Under the pieces are notes generated by a model. The model was not told the origin of the DNA. It saw only the letters and a program-made list of their open reading frames with translations, and did not search any database. A DNA stretch of 64,000 nt from the NCBI GenBank assembly GCA_003577275.1, contig QEVO01000001.1, positions 868,001-932,000 of the forward strand, read 5' to 3'. The stretch is from Pseudomonadota bacterium. Lineage in GTDB: Bacteria; Pseudomonadota; Alphaproteobacteria; Sphingomonadales; Govanellaceae. The position numbers and the translations under genes are program-made. Below, in pieces: positions 43,846 through 51,889 of the stretch (position 1 is its first letter; every line of letters starts with the position of its first letter).

Positions 43846-44676
43846 TTAGCCGCGGAAAAGCTGCAACACGGCCTGCGGCGCTTGGTTGGCGATGGAGAGC
43901 GCCTGTACGCCGAGCTGCTGCTTGACCTGCAAGGACTGCAGCTTGGCGCTTTCGCGCGCCAAGTCGGCATCCACCAGATTGCCGATGCCTGTCTCGATGG
44001 CGTCGGACAGCTTATCAGCGAACGAGCGCTGCAACTCCAGCGCCTTGGCGCCGGCGCCGAAGCGGGTCAGCACCGAGTTGACGTTGTCCAGCGACGCGGT
44101 AATCGCGGTGACCGCTGCGGTGGCCTTGGTTACGGTGTTGATGGTCTGGGACGCGGTGATGGTGATATTGCCGCCGCCCAGCGTCAAATTCTCGTGCGAG
44201 ATGGTGATGGTCTGGGTGGCGTCGGGGTTGGTGATCGCCACGATAAGATCGGCGCCGGCGTCAAGGAGGTTGGTGCCGTTGAAGGTGGCGTTGGCGACAA
44301 TGGTGGTGATCTGATCGCGCAGCTGCTCGAAGTCCTCGGTCAAGGCGTCGCGGCTGGCGGTATCAAGACCGACGTCGGCCGCCGCCACCGCCTTCTCCTT
44401 CATCTCGATCAACAGATCGGAGATGGAGCTGGCGGCAGTCATGGCGATATCGGTGGTGCTGATGGAGCGGTCCAGGCTCTGCTTGACGGCATTGAAGCCG
44501 CGCAGATCGGCGCGCAGCTTTTGCGCGATGGCGTAAATCGCGGCGTTGTCCTTGGCGCTGGAAATTCGCAAGCCGGTGTTGATATGGCTTTGTGTCTTTT
44601 CCAGGTCTGACGTTGTCATATTGAGGTTGCGAAGCGCCGACAGCGCGCTTGCATTGGTGTTTACTGAGAAGGCCAT
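43846..44676 (-). CDS. Flagellin (copy 2)
   Basis: This 276-residue flagellin has the same layout as copy 1 and nearly identical termini (MAFSVNTN; LQSLQVKQQLG...ALSIANQAP). The central region has diverged. It is on the opposite strand to copy 1 with flaG between them, so the two genes form a large inverted repeat. It has its own perfect-consensus sigma-54 promoter and an enhancer dyad further upstream. Two flagellins may differ in timing or filament position. Confidence 0.95.
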   Translation of the reverse strand: MAFSVNTNASALSALRNLNMTTSDLEKTQSHINTGLRISSAKDNAAIYAIAQKLRADLRGFNAVKQSLDRSISTTDIAMTAASSISDLLIEMKEKAVAAADVGLDTASRDALTEDFEQLRDQITTIVANATFNGTNLLDAGADLIVAITNPDATQTITISHENLTLGGGNITITASQTINTVTKATAAVTAITASLDNVNSVLTRFGAGAKALELQRSFADKLSDAIETGIGNLVDADLARESAKLQSLQVKQQLGVQALSIANQAPQAVLQLFRG

Positions 44677-44742
44677 TATCTTTCTCCTTCAGATAAGCTT
44701 TCTACGATCCGTCCCATTGAGAACACGGTCTCAAGCCTTCCT

Positions 44743-44760
44743 CAGCAATCCTCGTGCCAA
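44743..44760 (-). promoter_or_regulatory. Sigma-54 promoter of flagellin 2
   Basis: On the minus strand, TTGGCACG-N4-TTGCT, an exact match to the consensus, 67 bp before the start codon. A CGGCA-N5-TGCCG dyad lies upstream at 44857-44871. Confidence 0.9.
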
Positions 44761-44856
44761 TTTGAATAAAAATTTTAAGTTATTGATATTAAAAGATATT
44801 TTTGTAAAATCAGCGTCCATATCAGCGCTTGCGCCATGGTAAAAAATTCCCTTGCC

Positions 44857-44871
44857 CGGCAGTTTGTGCCG
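44857..44871. promoter_or_regulatory. Candidate FlbD enhancer dyad upstream of flagellin 2
   Basis: CGGCA-N5-TGCCG, the same dyad and spacing as in the flagellin 1, flgI and flgF upstream regions, about 100 bp upstream of the sigma-54 promoter. Binding by FlbD is inference. Confidence 0.55.
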
Positions 44872-44913
44872 ATGTCCTCGCCCCGCCATCAGCGCCATTT
44901 TGCCGGGCGATGC

Positions 44914-44948
44914 AACAAAAACGCCCCCGAGGGGAGCTCGGGGGCGCA
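44914..44948 (-). terminator. Terminator of the flgI-flgJ-FlgN-like operon
   Basis: A perfect 10-bp GC-rich stem (44922-44931 with 44937-44946), 5-base loop. On the minus strand TTTTTG follows. It lies 25 bp beyond the FlgN-like stop. Confidence 0.88.
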
Positions 44949-44972
44949 AAAGGCGTGCTGGTCTTTTTGATT

Positions 44973-45431
44973 TTAGATGACTTGATTGAGCGTCAAGGTC
45001 GCCGGCGGCGTCTGACGCGGCGTGGCCGGCGCGGCGTTCTTGCCATACCCTTGAGGCGGGCGGGAGCGCCGCGCCACTTCCTCGCCCACCGCTTTCAGCA
45101 TGCCTTCGCTGACAGTGCGCACCCGTTCCAGAATGCGGCGGTGCTCGTCGAGGAGTTTGCGAAAGGCTGAGGTTTCACGTTTCAGTTCGCGCAGCTGATC
45201 GGCGCTGCCGAAAGCGCGGGCGCCGCCGTTCTTGCGCAGGATATCCATTTCACGGCCGTAAGCTGCGGCCAAACGACCCTTTTCTTCGATCAGTGTTGTG
45301 GCCTCGCTCGGCCGGCGCTGATTAAGAAGGGTGTTTTCCTGACGCACCACTTCGCCCAGGCGACGGGTGAGCGAGATTAGGGTCAACACCGGATTCTTGG
45401 CGTTATCGAGGGCTTCTTGCGGGGGCGTCAT
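44973..45431 (-). CDS. FlgN-like flagellar chaperone
   Basis: This 152-residue protein is mostly two long amphipathic helices (LTLISLTRRLGEVVRQENTL and LLDEHRRILERVRTVSEGML), then a Pro-rich tail. This matches the length and form of FlgN, the export chaperone for hook-filament junction proteins FlgK and FlgL, but sequence similarity is low. It is the last gene of the flgI-flgJ operon and overlaps flgJ by 29 bp. Confidence 0.6.
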   Translation of the reverse strand: MTPPQEALDNAKNPVLTLISLTRRLGEVVRQENTLLNQRRPSEATTLIEEKGRLAAAYGREMDILRKNGGARAFGSADQLRELKRETSAFRKLLDEHRRILERVRTVSEGMLKAVGEEVARRSRPPQGYGKNAAPATPRQTPPATLTLNQVI

Positions 45432-45768
45432 GTCCTACCTCCTGAAATCCCATAAGAAAACGGTACACGTTGTCGGCGATGCCGATGCCGCCCTTGGCGG
45501 CGATGCTTTTCGAATACTGTTCGTTGAGCATGCCGCGGTAAATCTGTTCGCTAAAACCGCCGCCAAAAGTTGAATTGACGGGGATGCCGGCAGACATGTT
45601 TTCCAGAATGCTGGCGATGAATACCGCCTCGAAATCCTCCGCCGCCTTGCGAATGGCGGGATCATCTTTACGCAGTGCAGCGGCGACGGTTTTTTCGCCG
45701 GCGATTGCCGCCTGATTTTGCGTGCGGCCGGCGAGCCCCAGTTGCGCAATACCTTGCATGGCATCCAT
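45403..45768 (-). CDS. flgJ: FlgJ N-terminal-type rod-binding protein
   Basis: This 121-residue protein has the rod-binding domain of FlgJ: KAAEDFEAVFIASILENMS and YRGMLNEQYSKSIAAKGGIGIAD. The C-terminal muramidase domain of gammaproteobacterial FlgJ is absent, as usual in Alphaproteobacteria, so another enzyme must open the peptidoglycan. The ATG at 45768 follows an AGGTGAT RBS and overlaps the flgI stop by one base. Confidence 0.88.
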   Translation of the reverse strand: MDAMQGIAQLGLAGRTQNQAAIAGEKTVAAALRKDDPAIRKAAEDFEAVFIASILENMSAGIPVNSTFGGGFSEQIYRGMLNEQYSKSIAAKGGIGIADNVYRFLMGFQEVGHDAPARSPR

Positions 45769-46916
45769 CACATCACCTCGATCTCGGCCTGCAAGGCGCC
45801 GGCGGCTTTGATGGCTTGCAGGATGGAAATCAGATCCCGCGGGCCGACGCCGAGCGCGTTCAAGCCATCGACGAGTTCCTGCAGGCTGACGCCGGCCTTG
45901 AACACCGCCAGCTGATTTTCCTTGTCGGTCTTCACGTTGACCTCGCTGCGCGGCACCACTGTGGTTTCGCCTTGCTGGGAGAAAGGCGCCGGCTGCGACA
46001 CTTCGGGCGCTTCGCTGACGCTGATGGTCAAATTGCCCTGGGCGATGGCCACTTCGCTGACCCGGACGTCCGAGCCGATGACGATGACGCCGGAGCGGTC
46101 GTCGATGATGACCCGGGCCGGCTGGTCGGGATTGACCGACAATTGTTCGATCTCGGTGAGGAGCGCCACCATGTCGCCGTCGTAACCGTCGGGGCGGCGC
46201 ACTTCCACGGTGGCCGGATCGAGGGGAGCCGCGGCGGCAATGCCCAGATGGTTGTTGATGGCGGCGGCGATCCGCCGCGCGGTGGTGAAATCGGGGCTGT
46301 GCAGTTGCAGCCGGGCTGAAGGCAGGGCGCCCAGGGCATAATTGATTTCGCGCTCGACGATGGCGCCGTTGGGGATGCGGCCGGCGGTCGGCACGCCCTG
46401 GGTGATGGAGGCGGCGTCGCCCTTGGCCGAAAAGCCGGCGATCTGCACCGAGCCTTGGGCCACGGCGTAGACTTCGCCGTCGGCGCCCATCAGCGGCGTG
46501 ACCAACAGGGTGCCGCCGCGCAGATCATCGGCGTCGCCCAGCGAGCTGACGGAAACGTCGATGCGGCTGCCATGGCGGGCAAACGGCGGCAGGCTGGCGG
46601 TGACCATCACCGCGGCGACGTTTTCGGTCTTTATTTCCGAGTTGCGGGTGTTGACGCCCAGGCGCTCCAGCATCGCCTCCAGGCTTTGCCGGGTAAACGG
46701 CGCGTTTCTGATGGTATCGCCGGTGCGGTTGAGGCCGACCACCAGGCCATAGCCGACCAGCATGTTGTCGCGCACCCCCTCGAAGGTGACGATGTCCTTG
46801 ACCCGCGAGGCGGCCAGCCCGGCCTCGGCCGGGATCAGCGCCGCAATAATGCAAAGGGCCGCCAGCCCGGGCAGGCGATGGCGGAGCAGGGTGGATATCG
46901 ACACAAGCATGCTCAT
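45768..46916 (-). CDS. flgI: Flagellar P-ring protein FlgI
   Basis: This 382-residue secreted protein has a signal peptide (about 1-38). Conserved P-ring blocks follow: VKDIVTFEGVRDNMLVGYGL, VVGLNRTGDT, RIDVSVSSLGDADDLRGGTL and a C-terminal DLISILQAIKAAGALQAEIEV. It assembles the P ring around the rod in the peptidoglycan. The ATG at 46916 has GGAAGAG 8 bp upstream; the longer open frame to 47081 is not needed. A sigma-54 promoter lies 65 bp upstream. Confidence 0.94.
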   Translation of the reverse strand: MSMLVSISTLLRHRLPGLAALCIIAALIPAEAGLAASRVKDIVTFEGVRDNMLVGYGLVVGLNRTGDTIRNAPFTRQSLEAMLERLGVNTRNSEIKTENVAAVMVTASLPPFARHGSRIDVSVSSLGDADDLRGGTLLVTPLMGADGEVYAVAQGSVQIAGFSAKGDAASITQGVPTAGRIPNGAIVEREINYALGALPSARLQLHSPDFTTARRIAAAINNHLGIAAAAPLDPATVEVRRPDGYDGDMVALLTEIEQLSVNPDQPARVIIDDRSGVIVIGSDVRVSEVAIAQGNLTISVSEAPEVSQPAPFSQQGETTVVPRSEVNVKTDKENQLAVFKAGVSLQELVDGLNALGVGPRDLISILQAIKAAGALQAEIEVM

Positions 46917-46980
46917 CACGGCACTCTTCCAGCAATCATGAAGCGGCAACGGCGGGGACACTTCATCCCCGTGGGGGGAT

Positions 46981-46998
46981 AAGCGAAAATCATGCCAA
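46981..46998 (-). promoter_or_regulatory. Sigma-54 promoter of flgI
   Basis: On the minus strand, TTGGCAT-N6-CGCTT with exact GG-N10-GC spacing. It is a little weaker than the flagellin promoters (CAT for CAC, TCGC for TTGC). Paired enhancer dyads lie upstream at 47065-47097. Confidence 0.7.
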
Positions 46999-47064
46999 CC
47001 GCCAAAGGCCCGGGAAGTGGCGGTTTTCCTTGGAAAATGAAGCGCCTTGTCAAGCTTTTCCGGC

Positions 47065-47097
47065 GGCAGGAGTTGCCCCAAGCGGCAACTCTTGCCG
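47065..47097. promoter_or_regulatory. Paired FlbD-type dyads between flgI and fliX
   Basis: GGCA-N5-TGCC at 47065-47077 and CGGCA-N5-TGCCG at 47083-47097. Together they also form one larger inverted repeat (GAGTTGCC at 47070 with GGCAACTC at 47084). They lie about 70-115 bp upstream of the flgI sigma-54 promoter and right before the CtrA box of fliX, so they may repress one gene and activate the other (inference). Confidence 0.62.
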
Positions 47098-47102
47098 GCC
47101 TT

Positions 47103-47118
47103 TTAAGGAGCTGTTAAC
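47103..47118 (+). promoter_or_regulatory. CtrA box upstream of fliX
   Basis: TTAA-N7-TTAAC, a perfect match to the full CtrA consensus, about 60 bp before the proposed fliX start. Caulobacter fliX is likewise CtrA-controlled and divergent from flgI. Confidence 0.75.
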
Positions 47119-47179
47119 CCAACCGGGCGAAAGTAAAGGCGACTTGAAACACTCTACCTCAGTATCCAGGAAAATCGCC

Positions 47180-47605
47180 TTGCGCATCTCCGCCACTGGG
47201 CAGACCACAGCCGCCGCAACCGCGCGTAAGCGCGGCGTGCGGAGGGCTGGCGGGAGTTTCGATGGCCTGCTGGAGGAAGAAGCGACAAGCGGTCCCGCGG
47301 CGGCGCATAGCGCCTTGCCGCTGTCGCCGGTGAGCGGCCTCCTCGCCCTTCAGGAAACCCGGGACGCCGCCGCCGGCCGCTCCAAGGGGCTGGCGCGGGC
47401 CGAGGATATGCTCGAGCGGCTGGAGGAGATCCGCCGCGGCCTGATCCTGGGCGCCATTCCCGCATCCCAGCTTCAAAGCCTGGCGGCGACCCTGCGCGAT
47501 CGCCGGTCGATTGCCTGCGACGAGCGCTTGAACGGGCTTCTCGATGAGGTCGAATTGCGCGCCGCCGTGGAGCTGGCCAAGCTTGGCATCTATCTCAATT
47601 CATAG
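47180..47605 (+). CDS. fliX: Flagellar assembly regulator FliX
   Basis: The proposed product is 141 residues. The C-terminal half has the FliX features GLLALQE, RAEDMLERLEEIRRGLILGAIP and LLDEVELRAAVELAKLGIYL. FliX links completion of the early flagellar structure to the activity of FlbD at sigma-54 promoters. No ATG is available. A TTG at 47180 gives the family-typical opening MRISATGQT and length, with AGGA upstream; TTG at 47144 is an alternative. Confidence 0.88.
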   Translation: MRISATGQTTAAATARKRGVRRAGGSFDGLLEEEATSGPAAAHSALPLSPVSGLLALQETRDAAAGRSKGLARAEDMLERLEEIRRGLILGAIPASQLQSLAATLRDRRSIACDERLNGLLDEVELRAAVELAKLGIYLNS

Positions 47606-47625
47606 GGTTTTTTTGCCCTTTTTCG
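47606..47625 (+). terminator. Probable terminator of fliX
   Basis: A short AGGG/CCCT stem around a T-rich loop, followed by TTTTTCG, directly after the fliX stop codon. The stem is only four base pairs, so it would be weak. Confidence 0.45.
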
Positions 47626-47743
47626 TTCAGACTTGCCGGCGGCCGCGGTCTTCACTATAAAGCACCAAAATTTTATCGCAGGGATCGACGTCAGGGCCCC
47701 GATACCGACCGGGTCCGAGATGGCATCAAGAGGTTGTTGACCG

Positions 47744-48157
47744 ATGGTGGAATTGCCGAAAGGGTATCGCCCTCACGATAAAGAACCCTTCATGAACGAA
47801 AAGCAGCTGGAATATTTCCGGCGCAAGCTTTTGGCTTGGAAGGAAGACATCCTGCGGGAATCGAAGGAAACCTTGCAGCATCTCCAGGAAGACAGCCTGC
47901 GCGAGCCCGATGTCGCCGATCGCGCCTCGTCCGAGACCGATTGGTCGGTGGAGCTGCGCACCCGGGACCGCCAACGCAAGCTCATCGCCAAAATCGATGC
48001 CGCCCTGGAGCGCATCCGCCATGGCGAATATGGCTACTGCGAGGTAACCGGCGAGCCGATCAGCCTGGAGCGTCTCGACGCTCGCCCCATCGCCACCATG
48101 ACGCTGGAAGCGCAAGAACAGCACGAGCGCCAGGAGAAGGTCCACCGCGACGAGTAA
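47744..48157 (+). CDS. dksA: RNA polymerase-binding transcription factor DksA
   Basis: This 137-residue protein has a long coiled-coil hairpin (about 20-95; EYFRRKLLAWKEDILRES) with the tip region DVADRASSETDW that enters the RNA polymerase secondary channel. The zinc-finger region reads YGYCEVTGEPISLERLDARP and keeps only one of the four cysteines, so zinc is probably not bound. DksA with ppGpp adjusts transcription under starvation. The ATG at 47744 matches the usual N-terminus (VELPKGYRP). Confidence 0.92.
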   Translation: MVELPKGYRPHDKEPFMNEKQLEYFRRKLLAWKEDILRESKETLQHLQEDSLREPDVADRASSETDWSVELRTRDRQRKLIAKIDAALERIRHGEYGYCEVTGEPISLERLDARPIATMTLEAQEQHERQEKVHRDE

Positions 48158-48180
48158 TCGGCAGGAAAGTTCAGGATTTG

Positions 48181-48214
48181 AAAAAGGGCCGGTTCATTTT
48201 GAACCGGCCCTTTT
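48181..48214. terminator. Bidirectional terminator between dksA and flgH
   Basis: A 10-bp GC-rich stem (48186-48195 with 48201-48210), 5-base loop, flanked by five A on the left and four T on the right. It serves dksA and the convergent flgF-flgG-flgA-flgH operon. Confidence 0.9.
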
Positions 48215-48267
48215 CCGTTACGCTTCACGTTGCGGATGGAACTGTGAAGACTGAGAAGACTTAAATA

Positions 48268-48990
48268 TCAGAACGGCATGATGGCTTCGTAGATCTGCTG
48301 GCCGTAGGGCGGCTGCTGCACGTCGGTGATCTGACCGCGCCCGCCGTAGGAAATGCGCGCCTCGGCGATCTGCGTATGCTCGATGCGATTATTGGAACTG
48401 ATGTCCTCGGGCCGCACGATGCCGGTGACGGTCAGGTCGCGCACTTCGAAATTGACGCGCACTTCCTGACGGCCTTGAATAACCAGGTTGCCATTGGGCA
48501 ACACCTTGGTCACCACCGCGGCCACGGTCAGGTTGATCGACTCGCTGCGGTCGACGGTGCCGGAACCGGTGTTGGCCGTGTTGCTGCCCATGTTGACGAG
48601 ATCGCCGCTTTTCTTCAGCCCGAAGGGAAAGCTTTCGATGGCGGCATCATTGGCGTTGTTGCGCGAGCGCTTGGTGGTGTTGTCCACCTTGGCGCTGTCG
48701 TTGATGCTGATCTCCACGGTGAGGATGTCGCCGACGCGGCTGGCGCGCGGATCCTTGAAGAAATGCCGGGTGCCGGAGCGCCACAGGGTGTTGCGGCTGC
48801 TGGCCTGCTCGCCGGCTTCGGGGGCTGCCGGCGTGGTCGGCGCGAAGGCGGCGTCGGCGGGCGGCAGTTGCGTCGGCGCCTCGATCGGCGACATTTTGGG
48901 CGCTCGGCCGACGCGCGACAGTTGCTGTAGGCTGCCGCAGGCGGCCAGCGGTGCGGCAAGGCAGATGATGACAAACGCTTTCTTCAACAT
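48268..48990 (-). CDS. flgH: Flagellar L-ring lipoprotein FlgH
   Basis: This 240-residue outer-membrane lipoprotein has a signal and lipobox (ICLAAPLAACGS, Cys at about 18). The L-ring core includes FKDPRASRVGDILTVEISIN, AAVVTKVLPNGNLVIQG and a C-terminal DVQQPPYGQQIYEAIMPF. It forms the L ring around the rod in the outer membrane. The ATG at 48990 follows AAAAGGA; nine earlier codons are open. It is the last gene of its operon. Confidence 0.94.
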   Translation of the reverse strand: MLKKAFVIICLAAPLAACGSLQQLSRVGRAPKMSPIEAPTQLPPADAAFAPTTPAAPEAGEQASSRNTLWRSGTRHFFKDPRASRVGDILTVEISINDSAKVDNTTKRSRNNANDAAIESFPFGLKKSGDLVNMGSNTANTGSGTVDRSESINLTVAAVVTKVLPNGNLVIQGRQEVRVNFEVRDLTVTGIVRPEDISSNNRIEHTQIAEARISYGGRGQITDVQQPPYGQQIYEAIMPF

Positions 48991-49017
48991 GAGCCGGTTC
49001 CTTTTCTCGGCGATCAC

Positions 49018-49983
49018 TTAATCGTACTGCGCCACGACTTGCATACCGGTGGTCACCATGACCTGGCGATCCGATACCACGATACCCTCGACGCTGCGGT
49101 TTGACGCCGTATTGACCAGGCGGATGCGATCGCCCTTGGCGCCGTTCTCCATGGCGCGGCCCGTCGCCGTCAAGGCAACGCCCGGCTTGGTCAGCGTCAT
49201 GGTGACGATGTCGCCGCGCTTGACCAGACGCGGCCGTTCGATATCGCTTAAACGCAGCGGCACGCCCGGCCGCAAGGCGCGGCGCGCCGCCATGCCGATC
49301 GCATCGTCAGCATTGGCGATCATGTTGCCGTTGACTTGCCGCGCCGGCAAGCTCAGCCAATCAATGTCCTGCGCCGAAATGGCGGCTCCCGGCGCCAGCG
49401 TGGTATTCAATACCGGCACATCGATCATGGCGACGATGCGCCCGGTGATGACATCGCTCTGCTTGCCGCCCTTGCCATCGGGATAGCTAAGGGTGGCGTT
49501 GAAACTTTCCGAACGCGGGTCGTATTGCAGGCGGGTCACCTTGACAGCGGCAAAATCGCTTGCCGTGGCGACGGCGATGCCGGCCGCGCCAGGATTAAGC
49601 GTGATATTACTGGTACGCTTGTCGGCGGGCAGCGCCGCAGCGATCTCTTTGGCGATGACGTCGGTCGGAACGGTGACGCCGCGGCGGGTGATGACGATCG
49701 AGGGCGAGGTGGTGGCACTGTCCCACATGGCGCCCGCCGAACGCGCCGTCTCGACAATGTGGGCGGAGCGCACCACCAGTTGGCGGCCGGGGCTTGGCGA
49801 CTGCGCCACGACGACGCCGGCCCACGAGGGATCGGCCGCATCGCCTTCAAACACGTCGGCCAGGGTAACGACCGGCGCGCTGACGGCAATGGCGCCTTTT
49901 AAATGCCGTCCCGCATGAGCTGGCGCGAGCGATAGCAGGCACAGCGCCGAGGCGGCGAGGATGATTTTATAGGGGTTCTTCAT
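49018..49983 (-). CDS. flgA: Flagellar P-ring assembly chaperone FlgA
   Basis: This 321-residue periplasmic protein has a signal peptide (1 to about 24), an extended N-terminal region and the SAF/FlgA domain (about 190-320) with LNTTLAPGAAISAQDIDWL and ARRALRPGVPLRLSDIERP. FlgA helps P-ring (FlgI) assembly. It is larger than the 220-residue enterobacterial form, as is common in Alphaproteobacteria. It lies between flgG and flgH in the order flgF-G-A-H. Confidence 0.9.
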   Translation of the reverse strand: MKNPYKIILAASALCLLSLAPAHAGRHLKGAIAVSAPVVTLADVFEGDAADPSWAGVVVAQSPSPGRQLVVRSAHIVETARSAGAMWDSATTSPSIVITRRGVTVPTDVIAKEIAAALPADKRTSNITLNPGAAGIAVATASDFAAVKVTRLQYDPRSESFNATLSYPDGKGGKQSDVITGRIVAMIDVPVLNTTLAPGAAISAQDIDWLSLPARQVNGNMIANADDAIGMAARRALRPGVPLRLSDIERPRLVKRGDIVTMTLTKPGVALTATGRAMENGAKGDRIRLVNTASNRSVEGIVVSDRQVMVTTGMQVVAQYD

Positions 49984-50003
49984 GTCAAGATCTTCCTAAG
50001 CCG

Positions 50004-50789
50004 CTACCTTAAGTTCGACACCGTGCTCATCATTTCGTCGGCGGTGCTGATCACCTTGGAATTCATCTCATAGGCGCGCTGGGCGGCGATCAGGGTGGTG
50101 ACTTCCGCCACCGGATTGACGTTCGAGGTTTCCAACAGGCCGTGCACGATGGTGCCGAACCCGGGGCTGCCCGGCGTGCCGTTGTTGGCGACGCCCGAGG
50201 CCGGGGTTTCGATCAAGAGGTTATCGCCCACGGATTCCAAACCGGCGGGATTGGGGAAAGTGGATATCTCAAACCGACCGACCACCTGCGGATCGACCTG
50301 TCCGGCAAGCTTCACTTGCACTTCGCCCTGGGGATTGACCGCCACGTCGATGGCTTCCGGCGGAATGGTGATGCCCGGCATGATGATATAGCCGTCGGCA
50401 TTCACGATCTGTCCTTCCGGGCTGAGCTGAAAGGTGCCGGCGCGGGTATAAGCGTCGCTGCCGTCAGGCAACTGGATGCGGAAATATCCCGCGCCATTGA
50501 TGGCGAAGTCGTACTGGTTGCCGGTATTGACCAGGTTGCCCTGTTCTGTAATCCGATATACCGATGCGGTCTTGACGCCGACGCCGATCTGGATGCCCGA
50601 CGGCACCACCGTGCCGGTATCGGACGAGGCGGCGCCGACGCGCTCGATGTTCTGATACAAGAGATCCTGAAATTCCACCCGCTGGCGCTTGAAGCCCGTG
50701 GTGTTCATGTTGGCGAGGTTGTTGGAGATCACCTCGACCTGAAGCTGCTGGGCGAGCATTCCGGTGGCGGCGATGCTAAGGGCTTTCAT
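50004..50789 (-). CDS. flgG: Flagellar distal rod protein FlgG
   Basis: This 261-residue rod protein has the N-terminal D0 motif LSIAATGMLAQQLQVEVISNNLANMNT and the C-terminal LLETSNVNPVAEVTTLIAAQRAYEMNSKVI. Both are diagnostic of FlgG. The family builds the distal rod that traverses the periplasm. It is co-transcribed with flgF (31 bp upstream) and flgA downstream. Confidence 0.96.
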   Translation of the reverse strand: MKALSIAATGMLAQQLQVEVISNNLANMNTTGFKRQRVEFQDLLYQNIERVGAASSDTGTVVPSGIQIGVGVKTASVYRITEQGNLVNTGNQYDFAINGAGYFRIQLPDGSDAYTRAGTFQLSPEGQIVNADGYIIMPGITIPPEAIDVAVNPQGEVQVKLAGQVDPQVVGRFEISTFPNPAGLESVGDNLLIETPASGVANNGTPGSPGFGTIVHGLLETSNVNPVAEVTTLIAAQRAYEMNSKVISTADEMMSTVSNLR

Positions 50790-50820
50790 GGTCGTTCATC
50801 CTTGCGATAATGGCTCGCTG

Positions 50821-51561
50821 TTAGCCGATCCGCGACAGGCGGTTGATGGCTTTCGATTCAAGTTCCTGCTGCTGATCGAGCACCTGATCAACCGACTGGT
50901 AGCGGCGGGCGATGTTCATCAGATTGGTGATTTCGATGATTGGCTGGACGTTGGAATCCTCGATCATGGCTTGCAGCACTGTATAATTGGTGGCCGGTTG
51001 CGCCGGGGTCGGCGATTTGAACAGGCTCTCGCCAACCTTCTCCAGTTTGCTCAGGTCATCAAAGGTCACGACGCCGAGTTTGGCGACAATACCGCGCTCC
51101 TTGGTCGACACGGTGCCGTCGTCGGCAATATCAATCTTGGTGTCTTGCGGCGTAAAGGCGATGGGCTGGCCGCCGCTATCGAGCACCGGATGATTGCTGG
51201 AGGTTACCAGCGTGCCGTCATCGCCGAGGTGAAAGTGGCCGTTGCGGGTATAGCGCTCGCTGCCGTCGGGCAGCCGGACGCGAAAGAAATTCTTGCCGCT
51301 GATCGCCACGTCCAGGGGGTTGCCGGTGGCCCGCATGTTGCCTTCGGAAAAGTCGCGTATCAGCGCCTTGTCCTGCACGAAGGCGACCTCGCGGGCGGCC
51401 GGAGTGTCGGTATTGTCCATCTCCATCAGGTATTCCTGAAAGATGGCGCTTTCCTTCTTGAAGGCGGTGGTGTTCATGTTGGCGATGTTGTTGGCCAGAA
51501 TATCCAAATTCCGGCGCATCGCCACCTGGTGCGAAAGTCCGACGTATAGCGTGGTATCCAT
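50821..51561 (-). CDS. flgF: Flagellar proximal rod protein FlgF
   Basis: This 246-residue protein has the FlgF N-terminal TTLYVGLSHQVAMRRNLDILANNIAN and C-terminal MNIARRYQSVDQVLD. It is a proximal rod component, and the first gene of flgF-flgG-flgA-flgH. The ATG at 51561 has GGAG upstream; a TTG two codons earlier is open. A sigma-54 promoter lies 60 bp upstream with two enhancer dyads beyond it. Confidence 0.94.
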   Translation of the reverse strand: MDTTLYVGLSHQVAMRRNLDILANNIANMNTTAFKKESAIFQEYLMEMDNTDTPAAREVAFVQDKALIRDFSEGNMRATGNPLDVAISGKNFFRVRLPDGSERYTRNGHFHLGDDGTLVTSSNHPVLDSGGQPIAFTPQDTKIDIADDGTVSTKERGIVAKLGVVTFDDLSKLEKVGESLFKSPTPAQPATNYTVLQAMIEDSNVQPIIEITNLMNIARRYQSVDQVLDQQQELESKAINRLSRIG

Positions 51562-51620
51562 CCTCAAAGCTCCTTCCCGTTTGGCGATTTTGCCATTCGA
51601 GTAATCCGCCCGTACTTCAC

Positions 51621-51637
51621 TGCATGTCCTGTGCCAA
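51621..51637 (-). promoter_or_regulatory. Sigma-54 promoter of the flgF operon
   Basis: On the minus strand, TTGGCAC-N5-ATGCA with exact GG-N10-GC spacing, 60 bp before the flgF start. Downstream of it no other promoter-like element is evident. Confidence 0.8.
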
Positions 51638-51698
51638 GAAATAAATTCTTTTATATCAATATATTAGCGTAAGTCTTGGCGGACAGGCGGGCGGATTG

Positions 51699-51728
51699 CG
51701 GCAGAGTTTGCCGGGCAAAGCCTGCCGG
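51699..51728. promoter_or_regulatory. Tandem FlbD-type dyads upstream of flgF
   Basis: CGGCA-N5-TGCCG at 51699-51713 and GGCA-N5-TGCC at 51714-51726, directly adjacent, 60-90 bp upstream of the sigma-54 promoter. They lie in the 328-bp gap between flgF and fliL and could also influence fliL on the other strand. The rest of this gap (51640-51680) is AT-rich, and a single TTAAC half-site (51800) precedes fliL. Confidence 0.6.
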
Positions 51729-51889
51729 GAAGCCGGCCATCCGTCAGCCCGCCGGATGCCTCAAATCCGTATCAAATTGTCGCCAATCTCAACCACTTGT
51801 TAACCCTCGCCGCTTACCGTTCTCTAACGATTGACAGCAGGGACGAAGGGGCAGGCCCCGGGCGTAGCCCGACGGCGCCGGATGGACCG

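Noticed and set aside
43846..44676. Plus-strand open frame across flagellin 2 (43768-44610)
   Set aside because: A Gly/Asp-rich shadow of the flagellin gene, with no RBS.
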